From: Parashewanella curva
GTDB taxonomy: Bacteria > Pseudomonadota > Gammaproteobacteria > Enterobacterales > Shewanellaceae
Direction of reading: 5' to 3'
Assembly: GCF_003675895.1 (NCBI RefSeq)
Contig: NZ_ML014790.1
Location: 1-39,894, forward strand
DNA length: 39,894 bases
The first letter of the stretch is position 1, and each line of letters opens with the position of its first letter. The translations under genes were made by a program, and so were the position numbers. Below the pieces are notes generated by a model. The model was not told the origin of the DNA. It saw nothing but the letters and a program-made list of their open reading frames with translations, and ran no database searches. Shown here in pieces: positions 1 to 10,051 of this stretch.

Positions 1-375
<375 letters not shown>

Positions 376-491
376 TTTATTTCCCAGCAATCTGCACAAG
401 CCACATGATTTTGCTTAAATCAAGCAGCCAATTCATATAAAATTTCAATTCACTACGACACATATCGTTTTGAAAGATAATGTCGGTATTG

Positions 492-601
492 CGTCATTCC
501 TACGAAGGCAGGAAACGAAGTAACGACATGCTTTATTGTCGGTCATCCAGAGCCTTTGGTTTGGATAAAAGCCGCTAGACACCTGCCTAAGCAGGTGTGA
601 C
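492..601. repeat. Intergenic palindromic repeat between ftsY and rsmD
   Basis: The block begins GTCATTCCTACGAAGGCAGG and ends with a roughly complementary arm ending in GCAGGTGTGAC. A GCCTTTGGTTTGGATAAAA core lies between the arms. The right arm is itself a hairpin, CACCTGC-CTAA-GCAGGTG (580-597). Dispersed elements with 'GTCATTCC..CG.AGGC.GGAA' ends are common in gammaproteobacterial intergenic DNA, and this appears to be a degenerate member. The assignment is from memory of such repeats. It occupies most of the divergent ftsY/rsmD spacer and no gene is seen there. Confidence 0.55.
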
Positions 602-690
602 ATTCCTAAGTGCTAACGCACACAGGATTAACAAATTTATTTAAACGGCAAAGTTTACCACTTTCTATTGCAGTTCAACACAGGAATATC

Positions 691-1269
691 ATGGCGAAAA
701 AACAGTCACAAAGCAGCCAAGTTCGTATTATTTCAGGGCAATGGCGCGGGCGAAAATTACCTATCCATGATGCTGAAGGGCTTCGTCCTACTACCGATCG
801 GATTAAAGAAACCGTTTTTAATTGGTTAATGGCGGATGTACGTGGTGCACGAGTTTTGGATTGTTTTGCTGGCAGCGGAAGTTTGAGTTTTGAGGCTCTA
901 TCTCGCAATGCTGAGTTCGCACAGTTGTTAGAACTCGATAAAAAAGCGGCAAAACAGCTTCAACAAAACCTCACCACCTTAAAATGTGACAATGCCAAAG
1001 TAAACCAAGGGGATAGTTTATCGTTATTGAAGCAAGCACCTGATAAGCCGTTTGATTTAGTGTTTCTTGATCCACCGTTTCGCAAAAACTTGCTTGAGCC
1101 TTGTATTGAATTGTTAATGCAAAATCAATGGTTGACGAATGAAGCGTTAATTTACATTGAGTTAGAGTCTGATGCGGCTCAATTAACCGTACCTGAAAGC
1201 TGGCGACTGCTCAAACAAAAAGTGGCGGGACAAGTGGATTCAAGATTGTATTTTCATCAAAATTCGTAA
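691..1269 (+). CDS. rsmD: 16S rRNA (guanine(966)-N(2))-methyltransferase RsmD
   Basis: RsmD methylates G966 of 16S rRNA in the assembled 30S particle using S-adenosylmethionine. The 192-residue product matches the family length of about 190-200. It shows the N-terminal RIISGQWRGRKL and RPTTDRIKETVFNWL signatures, the SAM-binding DCFAGSGSLSFEALSR loop, and the catalytic DPPF motif of N6/N2 amino-methyltransferases. An in-frame ATG lies 27 codons upstream at 610, but it falls next to the intergenic repeat and would add a non-conserved tail. The ATG at 691, preceded by CAGGAAT, gives the standard start. The gene is divergent from ftsY, as in many relatives. Confidence 0.93.
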   Translation: MAKKQSQSSQVRIISGQWRGRKLPIHDAEGLRPTTDRIKETVFNWLMADVRGARVLDCFAGSGSLSFEALSRNAEFAQLLELDKKAAKQLQQNLTTLKCDNAKVNQGDSLSLLKQAPDKPFDLVFLDPPFRKNLLEPCIELLMQNQWLTNEALIYIELESDAAQLTVPESWRLLKQKVAGQVDSRLYFHQNS

Positions 1270-1342
1270 CAAAATATCTACCTTTCAGGTCTTTCTATGT
1301 TAGATTCTGCGGTGATAGGTTATAGGAATTAAATCAGCCATA

Positions 1343-1711
1343 ATGAAATACGCATTATTACTCTTCATTTGTGTATGTTTCCTGCTCACGCAAAGCGTAT
1401 CGGCAGCGACCTTGCCTGCTTTGAATTCCTCTCAAGCCCCAATGAGCCAATCTATGACCATGGATGAGCATTGCCATCATGGCAGCAAGATGATGCAAAC
1501 CAAAACCTCCAACATGGCTCATGATTGTTGCCAAACCGAGCAACACGATTGCCAAGGCAGTTGTGAGCCTTGCGGTGTGGCAGCGGGTATCAGCCTTACC
1601 TATAACGCTTTAAAAATGTCGTTGCCAACATCCTCTACTGCCATGACATTTCATAACTGCTTTTTCTATCAATTCCATCCAGATCCGAGTCTGCGACCAC
1701 CAATTGCTTAA
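1343..1711 (+). CDS. Small secreted Cys/His/Met-rich protein, putative metal binding
   Basis: This is a 122-residue product with a clear signal peptide (MKYALLLFICVCFLLTQSVSA, cut after about residue 22). The mature part is dense in Met, His and Cys: HCHH, repeated Met residues, then DCC, HDC, SC and EPCG between about residues 43 and 78. The C-terminus reads FHPDPSLRPPIA. I do not recognise a named family with confidence. Short His/Cys-rich secreted proteins ending in a '..RPP' tail are often found upstream of Cus-type efflux genes, so periplasmic Cu/Ag binding is a context-based inference. The gene is separated from the adaptor gene by about 240 bp holding a weak hairpin and a branched palindrome, so co-transcription is uncertain. 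Confidence 0.7.
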   Translation: MKYALLLFICVCFLLTQSVSAATLPALNSSQAPMSQSMTMDEHCHHGSKMMQTKTSNMAHDCCQTEQHDCQGSCEPCGVAAGISLTYNALKMSLPTSSTAMTFHNCFFYQFHPDPSLRPPIA

Positions 1712-1730
1712 TTCTGTTTAATTATTCTGT

Positions 1731-1753
1731 CCCAAAATATTTGGGGCAATTTT
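1731..1753 (+). terminator. Weak hairpin after the small Cys/His-rich gene
   Basis: CCCAAA-ATA-TTTGGG (1731-1745) is a perfect 6 bp stem starting 20 bases after the stop codon, followed by GCAATTTT. It could be a weak intrinsic terminator or an attenuator before the efflux genes. Confidence 0.4.
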
Positions 1754-1809
1754 ACTGAATTAACAATATCCCGATGTGTGAATTACAAAAGTATTTAAGG
1801 CATACAGTT

Positions 1810-1904
1810 AGAGTAATAGTGTAATAAGACAACCGTCCGTGACAGGACGTCACGGTCGTCAGTACATGGATGTACGTTTCTGTTGGCGTTCACACTATTG
1901 CTCT
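1810..1904. repeat. Branched palindromic element upstream of the CusB gene
   Basis: An outer inverted repeat pairs AGAGTAATAGTGT (1810-1822) with ACACTATTGCTCT (1892-1904), 12 of 13 positions. Inside it are two perfect hairpins: CCGTGAC-AGGAC-GTCACGG (1837-1855) and GTACAT-GG-ATGTAC (1862-1875). The arrangement would fold as a three-way junction in DNA or RNA. It may be a dispersed palindromic repeat or a leader structure of the efflux mRNA. Confidence 0.6.
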
Positions 1905-1952
1905 TTAGCTAGGCAAAATGCATTCACACATCTGGCATCATTAGGAAATATT

Positions 1953-3170
1953 ATGCGTTATTCCTTTATTGCCCTGCTATGGCTGGGTACTGTGGCATCA
2001 GCATTGGCGGCCAATTACAACCACGATCATTCAATGCATCAAGTGCTTGCACCTAAAGCACAATACGTATGCCCAATGCATGCCCATATCAAAAAAGATC
2101 ACGAAGGCACGTGCCCAATTTGCGGCATGGACTTGGTGAAATCCGTTGCAAGTGAAAATACCAACACGCCATCCATCAGTGTATCTGGCGATATGCAACA
2201 AGCGCTTGCCATTAAAGTCTCACCAGTGAAACGCCAAACCTTATGGCAATACGTAAAAACTACAGGAATTGCCAAATACGATGAACGTACAATTCATCAC
2301 CAACACGCCCGAGTCAGTGGCTGGATTGAGAAATTAGCGGTAAGCAGCATTGGTGAGCAGATCAAGCAAGGACAACTGTTATATCAACTCTATTCACCAG
2401 AACTGATCACCGCTCAAGATGATTTTTTACTGACACTAAATACTTACGAGAAAAATCCAAGCAGTCGCAAATATGCTGAACTACTGGAAAAGTCACGTAC
2501 TCGTTTGTTATTGCTTGGGATCAGCCCAAAGCAAATTCAGCAGCTTCAAAAACAGAAACAAAGTCAGTTTTTAGTCAATTACTACGCCAAACAAGCGGGC
2601 GTTATTAAAGCGCTTAACGTGCGCGAAGGTATGTACATTGAGCCTAAAACTGAAGTACTTGCCATTGCCAGTACCGATGACATTTGGGTCGTGGCGGATA
2701 TTTACGATGCCAATCAACCTTGGCTCACCACTGGTATCACTGCCAGAGTGAAACCTGTGACCACTGCGGGTGATACTCGTATCGGCAAAGTTGAGTATCT
2801 TTACCCTGATCAAGATCCTGTCACCCGTAGCAGTCGCGTTCGCATTGTGTTTGAGTCTGGCTCCTTGCCGCTAAAACATAATGCCTTAGTCGATGTTGAG
2901 CTACTCGGTGGTGCAAAACACCATGTACTCACCATGCCACAACACGCTTTGATCCAAACCGGCACTGACAATCGCGTTATTGTGAAAACCTCAGACAATA
3001 CTTTTGAAGCCAGAGACGTTACTACAGGGCTAAAACGAAAAGGCTTGGTTGAAGTGCTTTATGGGGTAAAAGAAGGCGAACAGGTTGTGGTGTCAGGGCA
3101 ATTCTTGTTGGACTCTGAATCCAGCCTACGTGGCGGTTTAGAGCGTTTATCTAGCGCTCATCAGCATTAG
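1953..3170 (+). CDS. cusB: CusB-type RND efflux periplasmic adaptor with heavy-metal-binding domain
   Basis: This 405-residue membrane-fusion protein should link a CusA-type pump to an outer-membrane channel for Cu(I)/Ag(I) export. A signal peptide (about residues 1-20) is followed by a heavy-metal-binding domain with YVCPMH and GTCPICGMDL (Cys40, Cys54, Cys57). The adaptor body follows, with barrel-sandwich and hairpin segments (RVSGWIEKLAVSSIGEQIKQ, then the NVREGMYIEP and IWVVADIY strands) and a C-terminal VLYGVKEGEQVVVSGQFLLD membrane-proximal region. An in-frame ATG at 1839 would extend it by 38 residues, but that stretch lies in the palindromic element. ATG 1953, preceded by TAGGAAAT and giving a signal peptide, is the better start. 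The pump gene follows after 10 bp. Confidence 0.9.
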   Translation: MRYSFIALLWLGTVASALAANYNHDHSMHQVLAPKAQYVCPMHAHIKKDHEGTCPICGMDLVKSVASENTNTPSISVSGDMQQALAIKVSPVKRQTLWQYVKTTGIAKYDERTIHHQHARVSGWIEKLAVSSIGEQIKQGQLLYQLYSPELITAQDDFLLTLNTYEKNPSSRKYAELLEKSRTRLLLLGISPKQIQQLQKQKQSQFLVNYYAKQAGVIKALNVREGMYIEPKTEVLAIASTDDIWVVADIYDANQPWLTTGITARVKPVTTAGDTRIGKVEYLYPDQDPVTRSSRVRIVFESGSLPLKHNALVDVELLGGAKHHVLTMPQHALIQTGTDNRVIVKTSDNTFEARDVTTGLKRKGLVEVLYGVKEGEQVVVSGQFLLDSESSLRGGLERLSSAHQH

Positions 3171-3180
3171 GGTTATCGCC

Positions 3181-6100
3181 ATGTTAGCACGTATTATTTC
3201 TCTCGCGCTGGAGCAGCGCTTAATCGTCATCATGCTAGCCTTATTGATGACCGGATGGGGCGTACTCGAACTCAAGCGTATGCCTATTGATGCTTTACCT
3301 GATTTATCCGACGTACAAGTCATTGTAAAAACCCAATATCCGGGGCAATCACCACAATTAGTCGAGCAGCAGATCACTACACCACTGTCGAACATTTTAA
3401 TGAGTGTACCTGGGGCAAAAACCGTTCGCGGTTTTTCTCTGTTTGGTGATTCCTACATCTATGTGATTTTTAATGATGACACCGACAGTTATTGGGCGCG
3501 CAGTCGTGTGCAAGAAACCATATCTCAAGCTTCAAGCCTATTGCCCTCAGGCGTACAGCCCATTTTGGGTCCTGATGCGTCTGGCGTAGGCTGGATTTAT
3601 GAGTATGCATTAGTCGACCATTCAGGAAATCACGATTTATCACAGCTCACTAGCTTGCAAGATTGGTACTTACAACCAGCCCTTCAAAGCCTTGAAGGAG
3701 TTGCCGAGGTTGCCACTATTGGCGGCATGAAGCAAAGCTATCAAATCGTCGTTAACCCTAGTTTATTGCAAAACTTTGGCTTAACCCTCAAGCAAGTGAT
3801 CGACACCATCAAGATGCACAACCGTGAAGTTGGTGGCTCTGTGGTAGAAATGGCAGAAGCGGAATATATGATCCGCGCCAAAGGTTACCTCACCAACATT
3901 GCTCAATTTGAGCACTTACCTGTTGGGAAAGTATCGCCTTCGGGCACGCCTCTTTTGCTAAAAGACATCGCCACAGTCCGCTTAGGACCAAGCAGTCGCC
4001 GCGGTATTGCCGAACTGGATGGACAAGGTGAAGTGGTGGGCGGCATTATTGTTATGCGTTATCAAAATAACGCCAAAGCCACTATTGAAACGGTGAAAGC
4101 GCGTCTTGAGCAACTGAAAAAAGGGCTGCCAGAAGGTGTAGAAATTGTGCCTACCTACGATCGCTCCGAGCTTATCAATAATTCGGTGGATAATTTATTC
4201 GTCAAAATTGGCGAAGAAATGCTGATTGTGGCGTTGGTATGTTTGCTGTTTTTATTCCATGCTCGCTCGACACTTGTGGCGATTTTAGTACTGCCACTGT
4301 CAATATTAGGTGCATTCATTTTAATGAACCACCTTGGGATCAACGCCAATATTATGAGTCTTGGTGGCATTGCCATTGCCATTGGCGCTGTGGTCGACGG
4401 CGCGATTGTGATGGTGGAAAACACTCATAAACATCTCGAAGCCTTTGAGCAGCAACATCAGCGAACACCCAACAACATTGAACACTGGCAACTCATAAAA
4501 CAAAGCTGTGTAGAAGTGGGACCTGCGCTGTTTTTCTCGCTGCTGATCATCACCTTAAGCTTTGTGCCTGTGTTCACTTTAGAGGCGCAAGAAGGTCGAC
4601 TGTTCAGCCCGCTGGCGTTCACCAAAACCTTTACCATGGCGGTTGCCGCGTTTCTGTCTATCACCCTTATCCCTGTGGTGATTGGCTTTTTGATCAAAGG
4701 CAAAGTCCCTTCTGAGCAGCAAAATCCATTAAACCGTGGGTTGATGGCAAGTTATCACCCTTTGCTTAAGCAAGTTCTCAAACATCCAAAACTAACGTTA
4801 GTGGCAGCTATTACTATTTTAGCCAGCAGCTATTACCCCATCGCTCAAACAGGCACTGAGTTTATGCCTGAATTGGAGGAAGGCGATTTAATGTACATGC
4901 CCACCACACTGCCGGGGATCAGCGCCGCTAAAGCGAGGCAATTACTACAGCAAACCGATAGACTCATTAAAACCGTGCCTGAAGTGAAGCGTGTATTTGG
5001 TAAAGTGGGACGAGCACAAACCGCTACCGATCCTGCACCACTGACCATGCTAGAAACTACCATTTTGCTTAAGCCTAAAGAGCAGTGGCGAAAAGGCATG
5101 ACCTTAGATGGCATCATTGCCGAACTGGAAACAAAGGTTCAAGTACCAGGGCTAACCAACGCTTGGGTGCAACCCATTAAAACTCGCATTGATATGTTAT
5201 CTACCGGAGTCAAAACCCCTGTTGGCATCAAGATCAGCGGTGAAGATGTAAAAGAGCTTGAGAACATTGGTCAGCAGATAGAATCCATTTTAGCGCCACT
5301 TGACGGCACGCAATCGGTATACGCCGAACGCAGCAGCAGTGGGCGTTATTTAGATATCGAGCCAAAGTTGGATGTCGCTGCTCGCTATGGGATCAGCCAG
5401 CAGCAATTGCATGACGTAGTACGCTTTGCGATTGGCGGCATGACCATTAGTGAGTCAATTCAAGGTAACGCACGCTATCCAATCATTGTGCGCTATCCGC
5501 GTGAATTAAGGGATAATCTTGAAGCCATCAAGCAATTACCCGTCACCAGTAATCAGGGGCAGATGATCCCACTCTCGCATCTGGCAGACATTAAATTACG
5601 CTCTGATGCCGCCATGCTCAAAAGCGAAAATGGACAGTTGATCAGCTGGGTCTTTGTAGATATCAAAGATGTTGCGCTCGGAGACTATATTCAAGCGGCT
5701 CAAACTGCCTTGGGTCAATCTTTAACTCTGCCACCACGTTATTTTTACGAATTTGCTGGTCAATATGAGTATTTACAGCGAGTACAAAACACCTTATCGG
5801 TTGTGATCCCTGTGGTACTGGTAGTGATTTTCATTCTGCTGTTAATGACTTTTCAGCAAGCCAGTCAAGCCATCATGGTGATGCTGTCGCTGCCGTTTGC
5901 TTTGGTGGGCAGTACATGGCTGATTTATGCAATGGGCATTCAGTTCTCCACCGCAGTGATCATCGGCATGATCGCTCTAGCAGGCGTCGCAGCTGAGTTT
6001 AGCGTCATTATGTTATTGTATTTGAATAACGCCATCAGTGATGCCAAAGCCAAACAGCAACTATACTCCGCCTCTGATTTACGCCACGCCATTATGCAAG

Positions 6101-6312
6101 GTGCCTTAATGCGTATTCGCCCTAAAGCCATGACGGTAGCCACCATCTTCTTTGGACTGTTACCAGCATTATGGGGAGCAGGTTCCGGTAATGAAGTCCT
6201 TAAAGCCATTGCCGCACCAATGGTTGGCGGCATGATCACCGCGCCTTTATTATCGCTGTTTGTTCTACCTGCAATTTATTGGTTATGGTATCAGCGACAT
6301 CTAAGACCTTAA
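3181..6312 (+). CDS. cusA: CusA/CzcA-family heavy-metal RND efflux pump
   Basis: This inner-membrane proton-driven RND pump has 1043 residues, close to the usual length of about 1040-1050. It starts with an N-terminal transmembrane helix and RMPIDALPDLSDVQV, the hallmark of the heavy-metal-efflux subfamily. The first transmembrane bundle carries GAVVDGAIVMVENTHKH (proton-relay Asp), and the second carries AGVAAEFSVIMLLYL (relay Glu). The porter segment GDLMYMPTTLPGIS is Met-rich, as in the Cu(I)-exporting members. It lies 10 bp behind the adaptor gene and surely shares its transcript. No CusC/TolC-type gene is adjacent, so an outer-membrane partner must be encoded elsewhere. The substrate (Cu/Ag rather than Zn/Co) is inferred from the Met-rich segment and the neighbours. 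Confidence 0.93.
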   Translation: MLARIISLALEQRLIVIMLALLMTGWGVLELKRMPIDALPDLSDVQVIVKTQYPGQSPQLVEQQITTPLSNILMSVPGAKTVRGFSLFGDSYIYVIFNDDTDSYWARSRVQETISQASSLLPSGVQPILGPDASGVGWIYEYALVDHSGNHDLSQLTSLQDWYLQPALQSLEGVAEVATIGGMKQSYQIVVNPSLLQNFGLTLKQVIDTIKMHNREVGGSVVEMAEAEYMIRAKGYLTNIAQFEHLPVGKVSPSGTPLLLKDIATVRLGPSSRRGIAELDGQGEVVGGIIVMRYQNNAKATIETVKARLEQLKKGLPEGVEIVPTYDRSELINNSVDNLFVKIGEEMLIVALVCLLFLFHARSTLVAILVLPLSILGAFILMNHLGINANIMSLGGIAIAIGAVVDGAIVMVENTHKHLEAFEQQHQRTPNNIEHWQLIKQSCVEVGPALFFSLLIITLSFVPVFTLEAQEGRLFSPLAFTKTFTMAVAAFLSITLIPVVIGFLIKGKVPSEQQNPLNRGLMASYHPLLKQVLKHPKLTLVAAITILASSYYPIAQTGTEFMPELEEGDLMYMPTTLPGISAAKARQLLQQTDRLIKTVPEVKRVFGKVGRAQTATDPAPLTMLETTILLKPKEQWRKGMTLDGIIAELETKVQVPGLTNAWVQPIKTRIDMLSTGVKTPVGIKISGEDVKELENIGQQIESILAPLDGTQSVYAERSSSGRYLDIEPKLDVAARYGISQQQLHDVVRFAIGGMTISESIQGNARYPIIVRYPRELRDNLEAIKQLPVTSNQGQMIPLSHLADIKLRSDAAMLKSENGQLISWVFVDIKDVALGDYIQAAQTALGQSLTLPPRYFYEFAGQYEYLQRVQNTLSVVIPVVLVVIFILLLMTFQQASQAIMVMLSLPFALVGSTWLIYAMGIQFSTAVIIGMIALAGVAAEFSVIMLLYLNNAISDAKAKQQLYSASDLRHAIMQGALMRIRPKAMTVATIFFGLLPALWGAGSGNEVLKAIAAPMVGGMITAPLLSLFVLPAIYWLWYQRHLRP

Positions 6313-6322
6313 GATCAAATAC

Positions 6323-6348
6323 AAAAGCCAGCGTTCAAGCTGGCTTTT
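6323..6348. terminator. Bidirectional terminator between cusA and the permease gene
   Basis: AAAAGCCAGC-GTTCAA-GCTGGCTTTT is a perfect 10 bp stem with A and T runs on both sides. It sits between two convergent genes and can end transcription from each. Confidence 0.9.
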
Positions 6349-6371
6349 GCAAATTAAACACTCGCGGTTTA

Positions 6372-7613
6372 TTAGCTAAACATTGGCAGAAGGCCTGCCA
6401 TATTGAGTAAATGGCATATCATGACGGCGATACCGTAAAAGAACACTACACCCAGCATTCCACTGCCACCAGGCACACGAAAACTTCTACTTTCAGGGTG
6501 AAGTTTTCGTACTTTCCACGTCATCAGGCAAGGAATCACCACCACAGAAATTGCCCCAGCTAACGCCGCAAAGCCAATTGCCATGATAAAACCGTTGGGT
6601 AAGAAGATGCCTAATACCGTTGGCGGAACAAAAGTCACTAAACCAGACTTGATTCGACCTGACCAACTGTCATCAAAACCAAATAAGTCAGCAATAAAAT
6701 CGAATAAAGCTAAGCTCACGCCTAAAAAGGATGATGCAACCGCTAAATTGGCAAACAAGGTGAGTAAGTGAGATAACCAATCACTGGATACCACTTTTGA
6801 CATGCCCTCAATCAGTGCTCCCATATTGCCCCCAAGTGCAATAATATGAGAGAACTCACTGCGAGCAATGTGACCCATGGTAACCATCATCCAGCAGATA
6901 TAAATCACCAACGCCAATACAGTACCGATCAGTATCGCCTTGAGTACATGTGACGCCGACTTGTCATAGTATTTCACTAAACTTGGCACCACCTGCTGAA
7001 ATCCAAAACTGGCTAAACCGACGGGTAAGGCACCAAGAATATAAAGGGAATAATGAGGATCACCATTTGGCATCCACAACTTAGCGGGTTCAACATCTAA
7101 GAGTAAATTTCCCGTTGCCATAAAGAAGGTGATCAGCATACCCCCTAACATGATGGTGGAAATGCGGCCAACGTGTTTGGTCCCAATAATAACAATGGCT
7201 GCCAACACACCCGCAAAGACTAATCCTGCCCAGCCTTGCGGCAAGCTAAGACCAATCGCATTCAAGCTATGGTTGACGACAGAGCCACCACCACTGACAT
7301 AGGCATAAGTCAGTACATACATTAAAAATGCGATACTAATGCCACTGACCGTTCGCCAAAAGTTACCTAAAATCGTCTTAGTGAGAGAGTCAAAATTAAC
7401 CCCAGCTTTGTAATGCAGATTCACCTCAAGTAGATACAAACCGGCCATCATCATACAAAACCAAGCCACCAGCAGCATCAGCACTGAGTAGCTGAACCAC
7501 ATACCCGCACCAACCACGGGTAAAGTAAACATGCCTGCACCAACTGCGGTGCCCGCAACAATCATGGCTCCGCCAATCACAGAGGGTGAGGTATCGCCCT
7601 GTGCCGCCGCCAT
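6372..7613 (-). CDS. Aromatic amino-acid permease (Mtr/TyrP/TnaB type, HAAAP family)
   Basis: This is a 413-residue polytopic membrane protein, about 11 helices by eye, matching the length of the tryptophan/tyrosine-specific proton symporters. The first helix contains the family signature GGAMIVAGTAVGAGMFTLPV, followed by LEVNLHYKAGVNFDSL. Further family stretches are GFQQVVPSLVKYY and, near the end, a conserved helix pair. It should import tryptophan or tyrosine across the inner membrane; which one cannot be told by eye. Its ATG overlaps the plsB stop as TAATG, so translation is likely coupled to plsB, an unusual functional pairing. A strong bidirectional terminator lies just beyond its 3' end. 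Confidence 0.88.
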   Translation of the reverse strand: MAAAQGDTSPSVIGGAMIVAGTAVGAGMFTLPVVGAGMWFSYSVLMLLVAWFCMMMAGLYLLEVNLHYKAGVNFDSLTKTILGNFWRTVSGISIAFLMYVLTYAYVSGGGSVVNHSLNAIGLSLPQGWAGLVFAGVLAAIVIIGTKHVGRISTIMLGGMLITFFMATGNLLLDVEPAKLWMPNGDPHYSLYILGALPVGLASFGFQQVVPSLVKYYDKSASHVLKAILIGTVLALVIYICWMMVTMGHIARSEFSHIIALGGNMGALIEGMSKVVSSDWLSHLLTLFANLAVASSFLGVSLALFDFIADLFGFDDSWSGRIKSGLVTFVPPTVLGIFLPNGFIMAIGFAALAGAISVVVIPCLMTWKVRKLHPESRSFRVPGGSGMLGVVFFYGIAVMICHLLNMAGLLPMFS

Positions 7614-10051
7614 TAATTATTAAGCTCTTGAGTTTGTGACTGCTGTACACTGTTAATGAGCACTTGCTTAACTGCAGGATCGAGCAAATGATTAAATTGA
7701 GACACAAGTGGCGAAAGTTGCATGTTTGGCTCCGTTTGTCCGATGAATCCTAAGTCTTTCAATTTCAACGTCAAAGTAGCATACAATTTCTTATCATAAA
7801 ACTCTGGCGCAGCAATGCCGTGCAAAGTACCAATATGTTTAGCGAGCGCTAAGCTTTCTCTTTCTAAATCAACGCGCTCTATCTCGGGTTGCTGCTCAAG
7901 CAAGTTAAATAGAATACCGTAACGTTGCAGCATTTCATCAAGAGTTCGAGCCAGAATGTTGAGTGACAACATATTAGCTTCAACGTGCTTATAACCGCTC
8001 TCTGTTAGCTGGATCAGCCCTTGCGCTTCAAAGTGCTCAATAATCGCATCAACATGAGCCGTTAACTCTGGCACATTCAAAAACAACTCGGCTTGCATCA
8101 ATGGATACAATTGTTCGATGTGTTTTAAAATGTGTTCGCGGCTGATATGTTCATGGCGCAAAATGCAGTTCGCAACCAAAGCAGGCAACACAAACAGATG
8201 AACAATGTTGTTGCGATAGTAAGTCATTTCACGCGCTTGAGTGTCATCAAGTGACACGATGTCACCGTATTTATCCGGCTCAATGGTGAACTTCTCAAGC
8301 TCTAGAGCTTGCTCAAGTAAAGTGTCTTCATTGCCTTCTGGCACAGAGGTAAACTCGGAATATGGCACTGCTTTCAGCAACGTCAAATACAAGGCAAGTT
8401 GACGTTTAAGACTGGCTTTATCTAATGATTTTTGCTCCGACGATAATAAAATAAGGCTCACTAAAGTCACAGAGCTGACCGCCGCCGCGCCATTGATATT
8501 ACGCATGACTTTAGTGGCTAAGGTATTCACCGCTGGTGTTAACCATTTTGGCTTTTGATTCGGATCTTCAGCCATTTGCTGACGCCAATTCGATTCAATA
8601 TCGTTCAAGTGCTGCTGAACTTGAATAGGTTCACCAAAGTTGACATAGCCTTGACCAAAATTACCCAACTTACGAATAGCACCAAACACTTGCCATACTG
8701 ATTCTTTTTGTTTTTTCTTACCACTCAATTCCTTGTGGTAAGTCGAAACCTCCATCACATGGTCATAACCTAAATACACTGGCACTAAAGTAACAGGGCG
8801 TTTAGAACCACGCAGAACACTGCTGACGGTCATGGCCAGCATCCCTGTTTTCGGATTCAACAAGCGACCAGTGCGTGAACGTCCACCTTCGGTGAAGTAT
8901 TCAACGCTGTAGCCTTTATCAAATAACTGATCTAAATAAGCACGGAATACGGAGGTATACAGCTTATTGCCATTAAAGCTACGACGAATAAAAAACGCTC
9001 CGCCTTTGCGGAAAAAAGGGCCTGCTGGCCAAAAATTCAAATTAATACCCGCTGCGATATGCGGTGGCACCATACCTTCGTAATACAAGATGTATGAAAG
9101 TAAAAGGTAATCCATGTGACTGCGGTGGCATGGAACATAAACGATTTCATGACCGTCATGGTGCAACTGACGAATGGATTCCGCCCCTTTGATATTGATG
9201 CCTTTGTAAAGCTTATTCCAAAGCCATGTTAGCATCCTCTCACTGATCCGAACTAAGCTGTCTGAATACGCTGCGGCAATTTCATCAAGGTATTCCTCTG
9301 CGCGAGCTTTGGCTTGCTCTCGGGAGATTTTTTTACTTTGCGCTTCTTCGCTAATGGCGTTTTGAATAGCTTCCGATGCTAATAGCTGCTTAAACAAAGC
9401 TTGACGCTTAGGTAAATCTGGCCCCGTCATCACTTTGCGTTGACGACCAAAATGAACACGCGCCACTCGAGCTAATTTATGAGCGATACGCTCGTCGGTG
9501 CCGTGTTGATCTGCCATGTAACGTAGTGAAACTGCATTAGAAAACTGAATGAAATTGTGTCGACCCAAAAATAAAATCATTAAACACTTACGTAACCACG
9601 TTGGGGTCTCTCGCTCCAGTACCGCCGCCTTCATGGTGTCATCTTCTTTACCCGGCGTACGTCCCCAATACAAGCTCACAGGCATTAATTGAATATCCAA
9701 TTGCGAGTCTTGATGATGCCACTCAAGTAACTGACTGAAATTGCTTAAGTACTCATGATCGTTTTGCTGTTTGCCAAATAAAGGCTTCGCCTCCTGTAAG
9801 CACACTACTCTTGAAATCGAGCGTCCATTAATGCTGATAGGATCATACGGATCCGGTAATCCATACTTAGCCGTTATTTCACTCAGTGCAGCAAAATCGC
9901 TAGCGGATTCGGTTTTCATGACATAAACCAAAGGCTTATCAGCCTTAATATTCAAATCCGAAAACGGTGCTTGTGGTACCACAATAGTATGAACAAACCA
10001 CTTTTGAATAAAACGCAAGGATTTAAAAAACCAGGAATCATGTTTGGGCAT
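7613..10051 (-). CDS. plsB: Glycerol-3-phosphate 1-O-acyltransferase PlsB
   Basis: PlsB is the inner-membrane enzyme that acylates sn-glycerol 3-phosphate with acyl-CoA or acyl-ACP, the first step of phospholipid synthesis. The 812-residue product matches the E. coli enzyme (about 807). The four acyltransferase blocks are visible: [13 protein letters not shown] with catalytic His and Asp near residues 307-312, [24 protein letters not shown], and PVYLGYDHV. The start at 10051 gives [13 protein letters not shown] see no good Shine-Dalgarno before it on the minus strand. In relatives plsB stands next to lexA; here a 7.6 kb block separates them. The permease gene is coupled at its 3' end. Confidence 0.97.
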   Translation of the reverse strand: MPKHDSWFFKSLRFIQKWFVHTIVVPQAPFSDLNIKADKPLVYVMKTESASDFAALSEITAKYGLPDPYDPISINGRSISRVVCLQEAKPLFGKQQNDHEYLSNFSQLLEWHHQDSQLDIQLMPVSLYWGRTPGKEDDTMKAAVLERETPTWLRKCLMILFLGRHNFIQFSNAVSLRYMADQHGTDERIAHKLARVARVHFGRQRKVMTGPDLPKRQALFKQLLASEAIQNAISEEAQSKKISREQAKARAEEYLDEIAAAYSDSLVRISERMLTWLWNKLYKGINIKGAESIRQLHHDGHEIVYVPCHRSHMDYLLLSYILYYEGMVPPHIAAGINLNFWPAGPFFRKGGAFFIRRSFNGNKLYTSVFRAYLDQLFDKGYSVEYFTEGGRSRTGRLLNPKTGMLAMTVSSVLRGSKRPVTLVPVYLGYDHVMEVSTYHKELSGKKKQKESVWQVFGAIRKLGNFGQGYVNFGEPIQVQQHLNDIESNWRQQMAEDPNQKPKWLTPAVNTLATKVMRNINGAAAVSSVTLVSLILLSSEQKSLDKASLKRQLALYLTLLKAVPYSEFTSVPEGNEDTLLEQALELEKFTIEPDKYGDIVSLDDTQAREMTYYRNNIVHLFVLPALVANCILRHEHISREHILKHIEQLYPLMQAELFLNVPELTAHVDAIIEHFEAQGLIQLTESGYKHVEANMLSLNILARTLDEMLQRYGILFNLLEQQPEIERVDLERESLALAKHIGTLHGIAAPEFYDKKLYATLTLKLKDLGFIGQTEPNMQLSPLVSQFNHLLDPAVKQVLINSVQQSQTQELNN

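Noticed and set aside
610-690. Upstream ATG extending RsmD by 27 residues
   Set aside because: The extension adjoins an intergenic repeat, is not family-like, and makes the protein longer than normal; ATG 691 has a better context.
1839-1952. N-terminal extension of CusB by 38 residues
   Set aside because: It translates the branched palindrome and would bury the clear signal peptide that begins at ATG 1953.
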